Part shown: piece by piece, positions 36,477 to 46,482 of the stretch
Numbering within the stretch: the first letter of the stretch is position 1
Layout of the letters: every line of letters starts with the position of its first letter
Assembly (NCBI RefSeq): GCF_023634655.1
Contig: NZ_JAMKMS010000003.1
Location: 186,001-250,000 of the forward strand
Length of the DNA stretch: 64,000 bases
Source: Vibrio methylphosphonaticus
Lineage (GTDB): Bacteria > Pseudomonadota > Gammaproteobacteria > Enterobacterales > Vibrionaceae
Direction of reading: 5' to 3'
The notes under the pieces: model-generated
The model's input: only the letters and a program-made list of their open reading frames with translations
Told to the model about the DNA's origin: nothing
Database searches by the model: none
Made by a program: the position numbers and the translations under genes

Positions 36477-38597
36477 CTAGTAAAAATATAGATTGTCCAA
36501 GTACACACTGTCGCTTGTTGTTCCCCATAGCGCCATACCTAACTGGGTCATTTGGGTTTTATCATATTGATGTGTCGCCCCTAGCGCATCAAATGACAAT
36601 TCAATCGATACCCATTCGTCGGTGGTAATATTTTCCATCATAAGCAGCAATGGACCACTTTCGGACAGCAACTGGAACTGAGCTTGCGTCACTCCAGCAG
36701 TCGCATAAAAATCAAACCGTAGTCCTGTCATTTGCGATGCGTCAACTGGGCTGGCCGGTTCAACACCGTACTGAATACCTGTTGTTCCGCCCGCCACACC
36801 ATCTGGCGTAATTTGGAATTTCGACGTTTGATTGCCCAAAATTGAGATCATTGAATGAACTGGCGGGTTCCACCACGCATCTGACCAATAAGTAACGTAG
36901 TGCGGGCTAGACAGTGAATCACTAAATAGGGCAATGACATCTTCATTGGCAACCGTCGGCACAGGGGCGGCCGTACTAGGCTGCGATGCCAGCGGATTAA
37001 GCGAAAGCGTCAGGTCATTCACACTGCCAATGGCAGTTAGTACTTGTGTAATACCGTACCCATCCGCCAGTGCTTTTATTTTTTGAGTACCTTGCGTTAG
37101 CGTCAGAACTGCAATGCCGCTATCACTCGTTTTTACTGTATAGGGTTCATCAAACTCCCCGCTAACGCCGACTAACACGTCAGCACTTGCTAAAGGAAAC
37201 CCTTGCTCATCCTTCACCAACACATTGATATCATATTGATTGGATGTACCTGAAAAGTAAAAATTATCAACAAAGATTGCTTTTGTTTCTGCTCCCCAAA
37301 GTTGAATACCAGCCATCTGCAATTGTGCCGTGTTCAACGCTGCATTGCCGTTAAGCGTCATATCTGAAAATGGAATCGCAAGCGACAACCATTGACCAGT
37401 CTGAGGATTATCCAGTGCGTATGTTGCCGAACCATCCGTCGAGACTAATTGCAGCACCACCTTGCTAATGCCTGATTCTATATAGAGATCAACATTCCAC
37501 GTATCATGATGTGATACATCAACGCTGCCGTATTCAATGCCAAATTGGATACCTGTCACGCCACCTTGGGAGCCTTCTCCTACAATTTCATAACGTGCGT
37601 AATGGTCACCATTCATGCTTTCTTCAGAATAAAATGGCGCATTCCACCAGTTCTCATTCCAGAGTGAGACAAACTTGTCTTCATTTAAGCTGTCGCTATA
37701 AATTGAAAAAACATCGGCATCAGAAACAGTCGGGATTGGCGCAGAGACCGATGGTTCACTCTTTTGTACGGTTTTATTTATCAAAGAAATATCACTGATT
37801 AACACTGATGCCTCTACCTCACTCGGAAAGGTTAAAGCAAACCAACGAAGTTGAGTCGTAGCAGGTATTGCCACCTCAAACTGTCTCCAACCATCCGCCA
37901 ATGCCGTGCCAGAGCTGGTAAGTAGAGTAATGCTAAAATTAGGAATATTGAAGCCTTGAACATGGACTTCAACCTTCTCAAATCCATTGGATTTTAAGTT
38001 AAAACGTGCGTAATTATACATCGAGGCATCAATGCTGTTTGCTTGCTCATTTCCCCAAGCAATACCCGCGCCTTTGCCCCAGTTAGTCCCACTACTTAAT
38101 TCGAGTACTTTACTAAAGTTTTCATCAACGACTTGGTTAGACATTGTCGCCCCCGAACCCCAATCATCCCCCCAAAACTCCATATAATAGGAGTCATCGT
38201 GTTCTGAGTGGAACACATACATTTCTTCTGGTGCAGGCTCATCAACATCTTGTTCTAGTGCTATTGAAACCGTCTGGTCATTCTCTCCAAGTTGGACTGA
38301 TTTTTGTTCAGAGACATACCCCGACTTTGTCGCTAATACGATGTAAGTACCTGGCTCTAAGTCATAATAGGCCGAGCCTTGAGCGTTAGTCGTCCTTGAT
38401 TTGCCTGAAATCATCAGTGACACACCGTTGATCGGTGACTGACTGTTAGCGTCGGTTAATTGTAAGGTTAATCGCTGTGTTGCTTCTTCTTGCGGTGGCG
38501 TTGACCCACTTGGCCCGCTCTCCGTTCCATCACCTCCACCGCCACAACCGAACAATGTTGTGCATAACAGCATCGCGCCTAATTTTTTCCACATCAT
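36477..38597 (-). CDS. Multi-domain carbohydrate-binding lipoprotein
   Basis: 706 residues; lipobox LFGC (Cys18) followed by a Gly-rich linker. Domains in order: carboxypeptidase-regulatory/PEGA-like beta domain (about 42-115), CBM-like sandwich (about 128-275), second sandwich (about 290-430, FSIYSDSLNEDKFVSLWNEN), another regulatory-like domain (about 435-515), third sandwich (about 535-706, IALFSDSLSSPHYVTYWSDA). No catalytic domain is evident. The second and third sandwiches are clear duplicates (VTGIQFG/TTGIQYG, WGAETKAIFVDN/WGTTSDSVYLDN). It probably displays laminarin-binding modules on the cell surface for the GH16 and GH17 enzymes upstream. It starts 28 bp after the GH16 stop. Confidence 0.8.
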   Translation of the reverse strand: MMWKKLGAMLLCTTLFGCGGGGDGTESGPSGSTPPQEEATQRLTLQLTDANSQSPINGVSLMISGKSRTTNAQGSAYYDLEPGTYIVLATKSGYVSEQKSVQLGENDQTVSIALEQDVDEPAPEEMYVFHSEHDDSYYMEFWGDDWGSGATMSNQVVDENFSKVLELSSGTNWGKGAGIAWGNEQANSIDASMYNYARFNLKSNGFEKVEVHVQGFNIPNFSITLLTSSGTALADGWRQFEVAIPATTQLRWFALTFPSEVEASVLISDISLINKTVQKSEPSVSAPIPTVSDADVFSIYSDSLNEDKFVSLWNENWWNAPFYSEESMNGDHYARYEIVGEGSQGGVTGIQFGIEYGSVDVSHHDTWNVDLYIESGISKVVLQLVSTDGSATYALDNPQTGQWLSLAIPFSDMTLNGNAALNTAQLQMAGIQLWGAETKAIFVDNFYFSGTSNQYDINVLVKDEQGFPLASADVLVGVSGEFDEPYTVKTSDSGIAVLTLTQGTQKIKALADGYGITQVLTAIGSVNDLTLSLNPLASQPSTAAPVPTVANEDVIALFSDSLSSPHYVTYWSDAWWNPPVHSMISILGNQTSKFQITPDGVAGGTTGIQYGVEPASPVDASQMTGLRFDFYATAGVTQAQFQLLSESGPLLLMMENITTDEWVSIELSFDALGATHQYDKTQMTQLGMALWGTTSDSVYLDNLYFY

Positions 38598-38625
38598 ATT
38601 CGAGTTCCTTCTAATTACATTTAAA

Positions 38626-39921
38626 TTAACGACGACGCTGCCTTAGTAAGGCACATCCAAATAGGCTTAATAAAATGAATAAACCGCTGCTTCCGCCCGA
38701 TGAGTCAGACGAACCATGAGGCGCCGGCTCAATATCTCCAGCGGTCATCACTTGGAATTCAATGTCATCTTGGGCAGACAAGGCTGAATTTGAGTTGTGG
38801 CGAAGCGCCACTTCGACACGGTAAGTCCCATCGATCATTGAAGATGGATCAAAAACGAGCGTGTTATAACGAGTTTCAGGGCTAGGAAGTGCTTGAGACT
38901 GCCAAATGAGGGAATAGTCTTCTTCTGTACCATCCGCTAACTCAAGGTTTGCAATTAACGTCACGATGCCGTTTTCTGGGTCAACAAGAGACGTTACTTT
39001 ACCATCTTGTTGCATCGTCAAATAAACATCCGGAAGGGAAGGGTCTGGCGATGTATTATCCGAGACAGGTGTTTGCTCATTACAATATTCAGCGCTACTG
39101 GTTTCACTCTTTTGGCAATGAGCAACGTAATCGATTTCCAATTTGGCGGTACTTAAATCAGGGTCGATATTTCCACCTAGGTTGCCACCCATTGCCAAGT
39201 TGAGTAACACAAACATGGGTTCCTTATATTGCGGGCACTGACTGACATCGTGAGCGGCAACTAAGGTATCGTTCACAAAGAAACGAATATCGTCATGTGT
39301 CCACTCCATCGCATATTGGTGCCATTCTTTTACTTGTAGACGCCCATTTGGGTAAGGGTACCGAACTTCATGGCCACAACTATTCGCATTGTAGAAATTG
39401 GTAATATAAACGTCTGGTTGATTGGCAAACCACTCCCACACATCAATTTCTCCCGCACCGGGCAAAGGCCAGTTCACACTATCGCCATCGCCTTTAATCG
39501 GTTGTTCGAAAATACGATTTTCTAGCATCCAGAAAGCCGGCCATGTCCCTGCTTCTAGATTGTGGAATCGAATTCGAGCTTCCACACGGCCGTATAAAAA
39601 CTCCTGCTTATCTTTGGTATTGATGCGACCAGAAGTCCACGTCCGTTGCTGCCCACCAAGCGTCATGCAATTATGTGTTTTCTTGTGTGAAATGATCTTC
39701 AGCGTACCGTCTGATACTTCGTAATTTCGCAAATCAGAATAATCATCGGAGGTATAGCATTGCACCTCGTTGTTATAGTTGGCTTTGGTTTGTGGTGTCC
39801 ATGCGCTCCAATCCACCCCACTTCCATCGAATCGGTCAATCCATTGAACCTCCCACCCAGCGTAAGCAGGCTGAGCGACCCCCATCATTATTCCCGCCAG
39901 TAATATCATTCTGTACAACAT
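38626..39921 (-). CDS. GH16 beta-1,3-glucanase with GlyGly-CTERM anchor
   Basis: 431 residues from ATG 39921 (GAGG 5 nt upstream; in-frame ATGs at 39924 and 39945 are alternatives). A Sec signal peptide ends AYA-GWE. The GH16 domain (about 25-275) has the catalytic GEIDVWEW (Glu158, Asp160, Glu163), the beta-bulge ExDxxE form of laminarinases. A cadherin-like/beta domain follows (about 290-395). The C-terminus GGSSGLFILLSLFGC plus Arg-rich end is a GlyGly-CTERM signal, processed by rhombosortase in vibrios. It should be an outer-surface endo-beta-1,3-glucanase. Confidence 0.9.
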   Translation of the reverse strand: MLYRMILLAGIMMGVAQPAYAGWEVQWIDRFDGSGVDWSAWTPQTKANYNNEVQCYTSDDYSDLRNYEVSDGTLKIISHKKTHNCMTLGGQQRTWTSGRINTKDKQEFLYGRVEARIRFHNLEAGTWPAFWMLENRIFEQPIKGDGDSVNWPLPGAGEIDVWEWFANQPDVYITNFYNANSCGHEVRYPYPNGRLQVKEWHQYAMEWTHDDIRFFVNDTLVAAHDVSQCPQYKEPMFVLLNLAMGGNLGGNIDPDLSTAKLEIDYVAHCQKSETSSAEYCNEQTPVSDNTSPDPSLPDVYLTMQQDGKVTSLVDPENGIVTLIANLELADGTEEDYSLIWQSQALPSPETRYNTLVFDPSSMIDGTYRVEVALRHNSNSALSAQDDIEFQVMTAGDIEPAPHGSSDSSGGSSGLFILLSLFGCALLRQRRR

Positions 39922-40069
39922 CATCGCCTCAATTTCTTCAGACAAAGTTCACTCGCACGATGGCAAATCGCCCTCATGGAAATGAACAATATTGGATAGC
40001 GGCGATAACCAAGGATTCAGCTATCGCCCATTTGAAAGCGCCCTTCAGCGCATGAAAGAATCGCTTACG

Positions 40070-41983
40070 CTACTCTAGCCAAGAGATATTTCTGATTTCT
40101 ATATCGCTACGAGTCGGTGCACTACCACCAGATTCTGAATAGACATCTCCAATAGTAAATGGAGAGTTAACAACGCTAAGATCGGCGCCGGCTGCATCAG
40201 AGAAGTCGCTAAGGTCAATCGTATATTTGACCCAGTCCGTTGTCAGCGTGTAACCCTGTCCAGCGTTAAATCTTACCCAGTGATTCGACCCACCGGAAGC
40301 CTTCGTTTGGTAACCCAAATCAAATCCGAATCGAGCCAAGACACTTTCTCCTCCGTCAACGCCACGGATCTCAAACGTCATTTTCGTTGACTGCGTTAAG
40401 TTACTGGTTTGGTTGTTAATGCCAACACCCGCGCCCCACCCCCAATCTTTCGCCGTTGCCGGGTTAGCCGCGATAGTCAATACACCCGTGTCAGCATCCA
40501 CCCCAGCCCATGCCGTGGCAGGATTATCCCAACCATAGGCAATAGCACCGTCATAAAGAACGCTTCCTAATACTCTAAATTCGCCATCTTGTGGTGGCGC
40601 CGTCACTGGCGCATATGGAGGAGGCAGCACCGAATCCATCAACGTCAGTTCATCCCCACCAAAACTGGCGCTAAAAGAAGACACGTCGCCACGGGTCAAC
40701 CCGAGATCATTAAGCGTATCAACCTTATCCCATGCCAAATACTTGACGTTGCCATCAATATCAATCAATCCAAAGTGTTTTTCCGAATGGGTGGGATTGT
40801 TCGCGTCACCTTTCCACGGCTCATCAAAGGCTTGGAAATAGAACAGAGACGCACCAAATTCATTAGTAAAGTCACGCATATCGTCATAGAAGATTTTCTG
40901 TTTATACTCATCCGCGGCTTGTGTTCCACCCGCGCCAAACATTTCTGAAGACACGGAAGACCAGCCCGTTTCTCCTATGTGAATAGGCAAGCTTGCATCA
41001 ATGTTATTCACAAAGGTTTGCACTTGGGCAAACTGGTCGACAGTACGGTCAAACGCTTTATCCATTGACGCGTTAATTTGCTCTTTCAGCGTTGAACTCT
41101 GAAGACTTTCTGGGACTTTCCATTGTTCAGAGAATGTTGGATCATAGTAAGTATCGTGGTGAGCATAAGAGTGCATAGAGACATAATCAACGGTTTCGAT
41201 TAAGGCCTTGAGACTCGCTTGGTCACCGGTATTACCGCTTGGGTCCGTACCCGCCCACACCGCATAGTTGTCCGAAGAGGTAACCCAGATACGAGAGGTA
41301 CTTTGATCATCAAATTTCCAGCTTTGTAAATCCGTCACATGATCCAAAATAATTTTTGGCACCACATGGTATTCAGCCCAATTGACCATCGCTTCATTAC
41401 CCACGGCAATCACTTTGACAATTTCCGGATAGGCTAACGCGAGCTCTTTCGCTTTTGCCATTTCCAGCGCATTTTTAGGGCTTTCTTGGTCATGAATGAC
41501 TTGTTGATCTGTCCAGGAATTTAGCGCTTCAATCCAAACCCCTAACATCACATACATTTCAAAACTGCTATCTTCAGCTTTCAACTCACTAATCGCTTGT
41601 AGGAGATTTTCTGTATTGCTTTTTCCATCTAACCCAATAAAGCCTTGCGTGTTATACGTTCGCAGCACTTTTATTCCCATTGCGGCTAAAATTTTCATGT
41701 CTTCTTTCTGTTGGTCGACAGTCGGTACATTGACACCTGACTCACGAACCGTGGTGCGCCATGCTCCATAAGATATAGCAAGATAATCCGGGTTACCCAA
41801 TAAAGCATCGCCGTTTGCGGCAGTAGGCTGAATAAGCGGAATAGGTTGAGGGGTTAACTCTGTCGAGCCAGAGCCTCCTCCGTCAGGTGTTGAGGGCGTG
41901 GCGGTGAGTTTCTCATCGCCACATCCCGACATCGCAAGCGTTAAACCTACTAGCATTGCTGCTTTTAAACTGCATTTTTTCAT
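40070..41983 (-). CDS. GH17 beta-1,3-glucanase lipoprotein with C-terminal CBM
   Basis: 637 residues from ATG 41983 (AAGGAAG upstream). Lipobox AMSGC (Cys21), then a Ser/Pro/Gly linker. GH17 TIM barrel (about 60-430): acid/base VIAVGNEAMVNW (Glu197), nucleophile IHIGETGWSS (Glu338), and LFYFQAFDEPWK. A C-terminal beta-sandwich (about 465-637) ends DIEIRNISWLE and resembles CBMs of laminarinases. Bacterial GH17 enzymes act on laminarin. Second gene of the minus-strand operon; a terminator-like hairpin lies just upstream. Confidence 0.92.
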   Translation of the reverse strand: MKKCSLKAAMLVGLTLAMSGCGDEKLTATPSTPDGGGSGSTELTPQPIPLIQPTAANGDALLGNPDYLAISYGAWRTTVRESGVNVPTVDQQKEDMKILAAMGIKVLRTYNTQGFIGLDGKSNTENLLQAISELKAEDSSFEMYVMLGVWIEALNSWTDQQVIHDQESPKNALEMAKAKELALAYPEIVKVIAVGNEAMVNWAEYHVVPKIILDHVTDLQSWKFDDQSTSRIWVTSSDNYAVWAGTDPSGNTGDQASLKALIETVDYVSMHSYAHHDTYYDPTFSEQWKVPESLQSSTLKEQINASMDKAFDRTVDQFAQVQTFVNNIDASLPIHIGETGWSSVSSEMFGAGGTQAADEYKQKIFYDDMRDFTNEFGASLFYFQAFDEPWKGDANNPTHSEKHFGLIDIDGNVKYLAWDKVDTLNDLGLTRGDVSSFSASFGGDELTLMDSVLPPPYAPVTAPPQDGEFRVLGSVLYDGAIAYGWDNPATAWAGVDADTGVLTIAANPATAKDWGWGAGVGINNQTSNLTQSTKMTFEIRGVDGGESVLARFGFDLGYQTKASGGSNHWVRFNAGQGYTLTTDWVKYTIDLSDFSDAAGADLSVVNSPFTIGDVYSESGGSAPTRSDIEIRNISWLE

Positions 41984-42034
41984 TGCTTCTTCCTTGCACA
42001 CTTTTGTTTTTATTTCTATCGAGGTTCATTTCAT

Positions 42035-42075
42035 CAATTAAAAAGGCCTCTAGAACGTTAATTCCAGAGACCTTT
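42035..42075 (-). terminator. Partial terminator inside the laminarin operon
   Basis: The stem aaaggcctct / agagaccttt (one mismatch) is followed on the minus strand by TTTTTTAATT. It lies 9 bp after the binding-lipoprotein stop and about 50 bp before GH17, so it should make the first gene more abundant than the enzymes. Confidence 0.65.
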
Positions 42076-42083
42076 GGGCAGTA

Positions 42084-44345
42084 TTAATTCGCAGTAATAG
42101 AAACGTTATCGAAATATGCCGTCACTTCGCATCCTGCAACCGCGCCACACACTGGCTGCAGTAGCATAGACACGCCCCATTCAACATCCAATCCAGTAGT
42201 CACATCGAAGCTATGACTTACCCAATCATCGGTAGGCATAATAGAGAGTAACGGGTCTGTCTTAGAAACCCCTGCCGATCCTTCAGAGAAGAGTAATGCA
42301 TTAACAACCCCTCCATCGCTCGCCGAGCCCTTCAAATCGAAAGATACCGTTAAACTTTGACCCGCCGTGATCACACCTTCGCCAATTCGAGTTTGCTTGA
42401 TGAATGGGTTTTGCGCCTCTGGGGCCACTAACTTGGCCAAATACGTTCCACCGGTATCTTGTTCAACAGCCATGTGCGCGCCTTCCACTGCCCAGCCCTC
42501 AAAACTGCCCAGCTCAAACCCACCATTCACAACTAAACCAGTATCACCGATATCCCCTACACCATCAGTCGGCCCGTCCGGCACGACTGGCACATCTGGC
42601 TCTTGTGTGGCGCCAGTAGCAAAGAAATTGACGTTATCAACATGGAAGACAGCACCATTGCCTGTTCCCCATGCTGGAAATACCATCACTAAGTCTATGG
42701 CACTTAGATTCACGCCTTGTTTGGCGAAATCTGCCAAGTTGAAGCTAAAGTGCTGCCAATCAGATGTCGGTGCACTCGGTAAATCAACCTCAAGGGGTAC
42801 GCCTTCTACACTTTCAATTTTTAACTTCCAAGCAGCGGCGCCATCCGTTGGCGGAGTCACAAGTTTAAGGTCAAGTTCTAATGTGCCGGTCTCTGCAAGC
42901 GCGCTTGCGTCATAAGGCACACCATCCACTGCGGTATGGCCAGCATCTTGAGCATCGCTTCGAGTCGTGAACCCAAGTACGGTCGCACCCACTACTTCAA
43001 ATTTCGTGACGTTACCGTATTCGCCATCCTCAACAATAGAAGGGGTTGTGCCACCACAGCAGTCCCACGCCGCCCATTTAGGGTTGGCTAAATCAGAATA
43101 AATGGTAAAAGCAGGTGTCTTTTCATCGACAGGCGGTTCCACAGGCGGCTCTACGGGTGGCGTCACTTCATCATCGGCCTCAACAAACGTCACGTCATCC
43201 CAATAGAAAACTTTGTCTTCCGCTGCGTCTACGAGAAAATCAAAGAAGATTGATTTTTTGTCAAAGGTATAACTGTCATCAATCGAACCGCTGTTTAAGT
43301 CGGTGAAGTCAAACGTCAGCTTTTCCCAAGACTGCGCAACCGTTGTATAAACCAACACCTCCGCAAATTGACTGTCGTCGGCTTGGTTTTCAACTTTCAG
43401 CAAAACCGGCACACTAGATTCCGGAGAATAAACCCACACTGATACTTTGCTGCGCTCGGCAGAAAGAGCCAGCTGAGTAGTGTCGCCCAATGTCGTACCC
43501 GCCCAATCCTCAGCAGATGCAGGCTTATCTGTTTTAATTACCACATTACTAGCGCTTGTTGGTGCAATGTCGGTATAAATTGGGTTAGTTGCATTTAACA
43601 CCGTCGCGGTCCCACCAAAATCTTCCACGCTAGTGATATCTAATTTATCACCGGCATCAGCGTCTGGATTCGGCTCTGGCTCTGGTTCAGTTGGGGTCGA
43701 CGAATTACCATCAGAGGTAAACTCAACATTATCGACACGATACACAGCCCCCGCTCCTTCTCCCCATTTAGGGAATATAAGGATGTTGTCAATGCTAGAC
43801 AGATCCAAACCGCTATTAGCAAGATCAGCGAGTGTAACGGTTACATGCTGCCAGCTGTCTGTTGGCGTAGTAAGCGCGACTTCTACCGCTTCACCCTGGT
43901 TGCCATTTTCTGGTCCACCATTACTTTCTAACTTCACACTCCACGTTGTCTCACCAGGGCTGGCCATCAGTTTTATGTCAAACTCTAACGTCCCTTCAAG
44001 TTCATAGGCACTCGCATCTAATGGACCACGAGCAACATCGCGTACAAAGCCCAAAACAGCTGGCGTATCCCCTACGCGAAACTCGGTTACCGTTCCGTAA
44101 GCATTCAGTTCTTCGGGATTACTCGGCGTTGTCCCGCCACAACAGTCCCATGTCGGCCAATAACTATTCAACGAATCTTTAAACACAACGAAATCACTTC
44201 CAGTTTCTGGAACTTCCGGCACATCTGGCGTTTGAGGGGTTTCATTTACCGCCAAGCTATCATCACCACAACCGACCATCGCTGCTGATAACGCTGTAAC
44301 CAAAACGACATTTGCCAACTTAAACTTCTTGCTTTTTGTTCTCAT
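42084..44345 (-). CDS. Multi-CBM lipoprotein with duplicated WDCCGGTTP modules
   Basis: 753 residues; lipobox AAMVGC (Cys26). Four beta-sandwich modules: module 1 (about 50-215) and module 3 (about 410-580) share WDCCGGTTPS, GTVTEF/GNVTKF and VLGF and end VDNVEF/VDNVNF, clear duplicates with a vicinal Cys pair. Module 2 (about 235-395) is a different sandwich ending YWDDVTFVEAD, and module 4 (about 605-753, LVVNGGFELGSFEGW) resembles CBM4/CBM9-type domains. No catalytic residues are recognisable. First gene of the operon, with GAAAGCGCTTTC operators upstream, so probably the major surface beta-glucan-binding protein. Confidence 0.8.
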   Translation of the reverse strand: MRTKSKKFKLANVVLVTALSAAMVGCGDDSLAVNETPQTPDVPEVPETGSDFVVFKDSLNSYWPTWDCCGGTTPSNPEELNAYGTVTEFRVGDTPAVLGFVRDVARGPLDASAYELEGTLEFDIKLMASPGETTWSVKLESNGGPENGNQGEAVEVALTTPTDSWQHVTVTLADLANSGLDLSSIDNILIFPKWGEGAGAVYRVDNVEFTSDGNSSTPTEPEPEPNPDADAGDKLDITSVEDFGGTATVLNATNPIYTDIAPTSASNVVIKTDKPASAEDWAGTTLGDTTQLALSAERSKVSVWVYSPESSVPVLLKVENQADDSQFAEVLVYTTVAQSWEKLTFDFTDLNSGSIDDSYTFDKKSIFFDFLVDAAEDKVFYWDDVTFVEADDEVTPPVEPPVEPPVDEKTPAFTIYSDLANPKWAAWDCCGGTTPSIVEDGEYGNVTKFEVVGATVLGFTTRSDAQDAGHTAVDGVPYDASALAETGTLELDLKLVTPPTDGAAAWKLKIESVEGVPLEVDLPSAPTSDWQHFSFNLADFAKQGVNLSAIDLVMVFPAWGTGNGAVFHVDNVNFFATGATQEPDVPVVPDGPTDGVGDIGDTGLVVNGGFELGSFEGWAVEGAHMAVEQDTGGTYLAKLVAPEAQNPFIKQTRIGEGVITAGQSLTVSFDLKGSASDGGVVNALLFSEGSAGVSKTDPLLSIMPTDDWVSHSFDVTTGLDVEWGVSMLLQPVCGAVAGCEVTAYFDNVSITAN

Positions 44346-45152
44346 CCTACATTTCCTTGGTAGTCAATAACTTCATGTATAGAGTGGTTTTGATGCACAA
44401 CCTAAAAAGAAAGCGCTTTCATTAATAGCTACAATCAGCCTTACGTGAACATCGTGTGATAAATAGCAAAATGATAATCGCCAAGGTATAAAGCACTACT
44501 TTAAGGCGACAAAGCCAAATAAACCCCTTTCAACAGTAAAAAACAAAGCCAAAAGGTTAACCTTTCATCAACGCACAAAAGAAAGCGGTTTCTTAAAAGT
44601 TTGCTTTATTGTCTTGCTAGTTTGATTTTCATTCTAGCTAATGGTTATTTGAAAATCCTCTATCTTGAATAAAAAGTGTGCTTTGACGCTCTAATGTTGG
44701 GCATTGTCATTATAGTTTCGTGAGCAAAAGCAAAAAACAACACTGAATTGAGAACCAAATCACACCGCTTAATAGAAAAGGAGAAGAGCAAGCGCTTTCC
44801 TAATAAAAAAGCTAAATGTGGTCGGTTATTGTAGGTAAGCTTCTGATATAGAGTTTTAAAAAATGATACGGAAAGTTCACCATTTGCAAAAGTTACATCG
44901 CGGTATGACTGCCTACCTATCCTTCCAGTGACCTATAATAAAATATCGTCTATTCATTACATTTCACGTAATTTTCTCATTTTTCACTCTTACTCAACAC
45001 CAGAATAAAACACTAAAACATCCAATAAATTACAAACAAACAACAACTATTTTTTACACATACAAAATTAATCAATACATTGACGACGATCATTCTTCAC
45101 CAGTCAATGGCACGCCACAATACGCATCCTGTTCGAACTACAAGGATTCATC
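44346..45152. promoter_or_regulatory. Regulatory region of the laminarin operon
   Basis: An 807-bp gene-free region between divergent units. It holds a perfect palindrome GAAAGCGCTTTC at 44409-44420, a near copy GAAAGCGGTTTC at 44581-44592 and GCAAGCGCTTTC at 44788-44799. The first is 64 bp upstream of the binding-lipoprotein start. Same motif as next to the LacI gene at the window end. The right part is AT-rich and should hold the yjiH promoter. Confidence 0.75.
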
Positions 45153-45893
45153 ATGTCTGATCCAAACACTCCAGAACGCAAGGTCACTATAGGAAGCTAT
45201 CTAGCTCTTGCGTTTGCAATCGTTTTCTTTTCTGGTCTATTACAATCCAACGAATGGTACGGCGTTTTCGACTTTACGACGCTTAATGGCTCGTTTGGTC
45301 AAGTTGCCCATTCTGTTAGTGAAACCTCTGACGGTGTCGTTGAAGCCGCGAAGACCACCTTTCGTGGTGTTGGCGGAAGCGGTGCTCGTGATGGTTTTAT
45401 TTTCGCGTTAACGCTTATTCCAACGGTGATGTTTGCCTTAGGCATGATCAACGTCTTAGAACATTACGGTGCGTTGGATGCTGCTCGTAAGCTGCTTTCT
45501 CCGCTTCTTCGACCTCTCATGGGAATCCCTGGTAACTCTGGACTAGCGCTTATTGCCTCGCTACAAAGTACTGATGCCGGTGCGGCGATGACTCGTCAGC
45601 TTAAAGATGAAGGTCACCTGACCAAACGTGAAACCGACGTGTTTACCATGTTCCAATTCACCGCAGGCGCAGCCATTGTTAACTTTTTCTCCTCTGGCGC
45701 CGTATTGTTTACCCTAACTATGATGGATGGTTCTCTGGCCGTCACATCGTCGATAGGACTCGCGGTCGCCGTTATGTTCTTATTTAAGTTTGTTGGTGCG
45801 AACCTATTCCGCCTTTACCTAAACATCACTGAAGGCAAGGAAGACAAAAACCAAAATGACAACGACACATCAACAAAGCAGGAGATGGCATAA
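45153..45893 (+). CDS. yjiH: YjiH-like nucleoside-recognition (Gate) membrane protein
   Basis: 246 residues (E. coli YjiH 227). About five to six membrane helices with the Gate-domain pattern GINVLEHYGALDAARKLL-type motif (here GMINVLEHYGALDAARKLL), PLMGIPGNSGLALIASLQST and FQFTAGAAIVNFFSSGAVLF. A charged tail of about 20 residues ends the protein. Half of a two-subunit membrane protein together with the overlapping yjiG. Substrate is unknown; homologues occur with transporters and spore-maturation proteins. Confidence 0.85.
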   Translation: MSDPNTPERKVTIGSYLALAFAIVFFSGLLQSNEWYGVFDFTTLNGSFGQVAHSVSETSDGVVEAAKTTFRGVGGSGARDGFIFALTLIPTVMFALGMINVLEHYGALDAARKLLSPLLRPLMGIPGNSGLALIASLQSTDAGAAMTRQLKDEGHLTKRETDVFTMFQFTAGAAIVNFFSSGAVLFTLTMMDGSLAVTSSIGLAVAVMFLFKFVGANLFRLYLNITEGKEDKNQNDNDTSTKQEMA

Positions 45894-46360
45894 TGAGTGA
45901 AGTAAAAGCTAAAAAGCCAATGGTCACCGACATATTTGTTGAAGGTGCAAAGAAGGGCTGGGTCATCGCGACGACTTCAACGGTACCAAATGTTTTGATG
46001 GCGTTTGTAATTATCAAAGCTCTACAAATCACCGGTGCACTGGGTGCAATGGGCGTGCTATTTGCCCCTATTATGGCAGTGTTTGGGTTACCAGGAGAAT
46101 CAGCTGCAGTTTTGATTGGTGCATGGATGTCGATGGGCGGCGCGGTAGGCGTGGTAATTACGTTGTTTGACCAAGGAATCCTCAATGGTACGCACATTGC
46201 AATACTAGCGCCTGCCATTTACCTAATGGGCTCACAAATCCAGTATATGGGTCGAATCATGGGACCAATCGGCACTGAAGGCCGCTATATTCCAGTGATG
46301 ATTGCGATCTCTGTTTTGAATGCTTTTGGCGCAATGTTCTTAATGAACATCCTCGTTTAG
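45893..46360 (+). CDS. yjiG: YjiG-like Gate-domain membrane protein
   Basis: 155 residues (E. coli YjiG 153), four membrane helices: VPNVLMAFVIIKALQITGAL, FGLPGESAAVLIGAWMSMGG, ILAPAIYLMGSQIQYMGR, ISVLNAFGAMFLMNILV. The start overlaps the yjiH stop (TAATG), so the subunits are co-translated. Function unknown. A terminator follows at 46386. Confidence 0.85.
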   Translation: MSEVKAKKPMVTDIFVEGAKKGWVIATTSTVPNVLMAFVIIKALQITGALGAMGVLFAPIMAVFGLPGESAAVLIGAWMSMGGAVGVVITLFDQGILNGTHIAILAPAIYLMGSQIQYMGRIMGPIGTEGRYIPVMIAISVLNAFGAMFLMNILV

Positions 46361-46385
46361 TCGTAAGTAGACATAAATTTTGTAT

Positions 46386-46415
46386 AAAACGGCCTATTGA
46401 GGCCGTTTTTTTTGG
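46386..46415 (+). terminator. Rho-independent terminator of yjiHG
   Basis: Perfect 10-bp stem aaaacggcct / aggccgtttt with an ATTG loop followed by eight T in total. Confidence 0.92.
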
Positions 46416-46482
46416 AGTAAGTCTTATCAAGACTCAATTAGTAGGTATACTCCCCAACCTAATTAAGTAGAGGAATTCTGTT

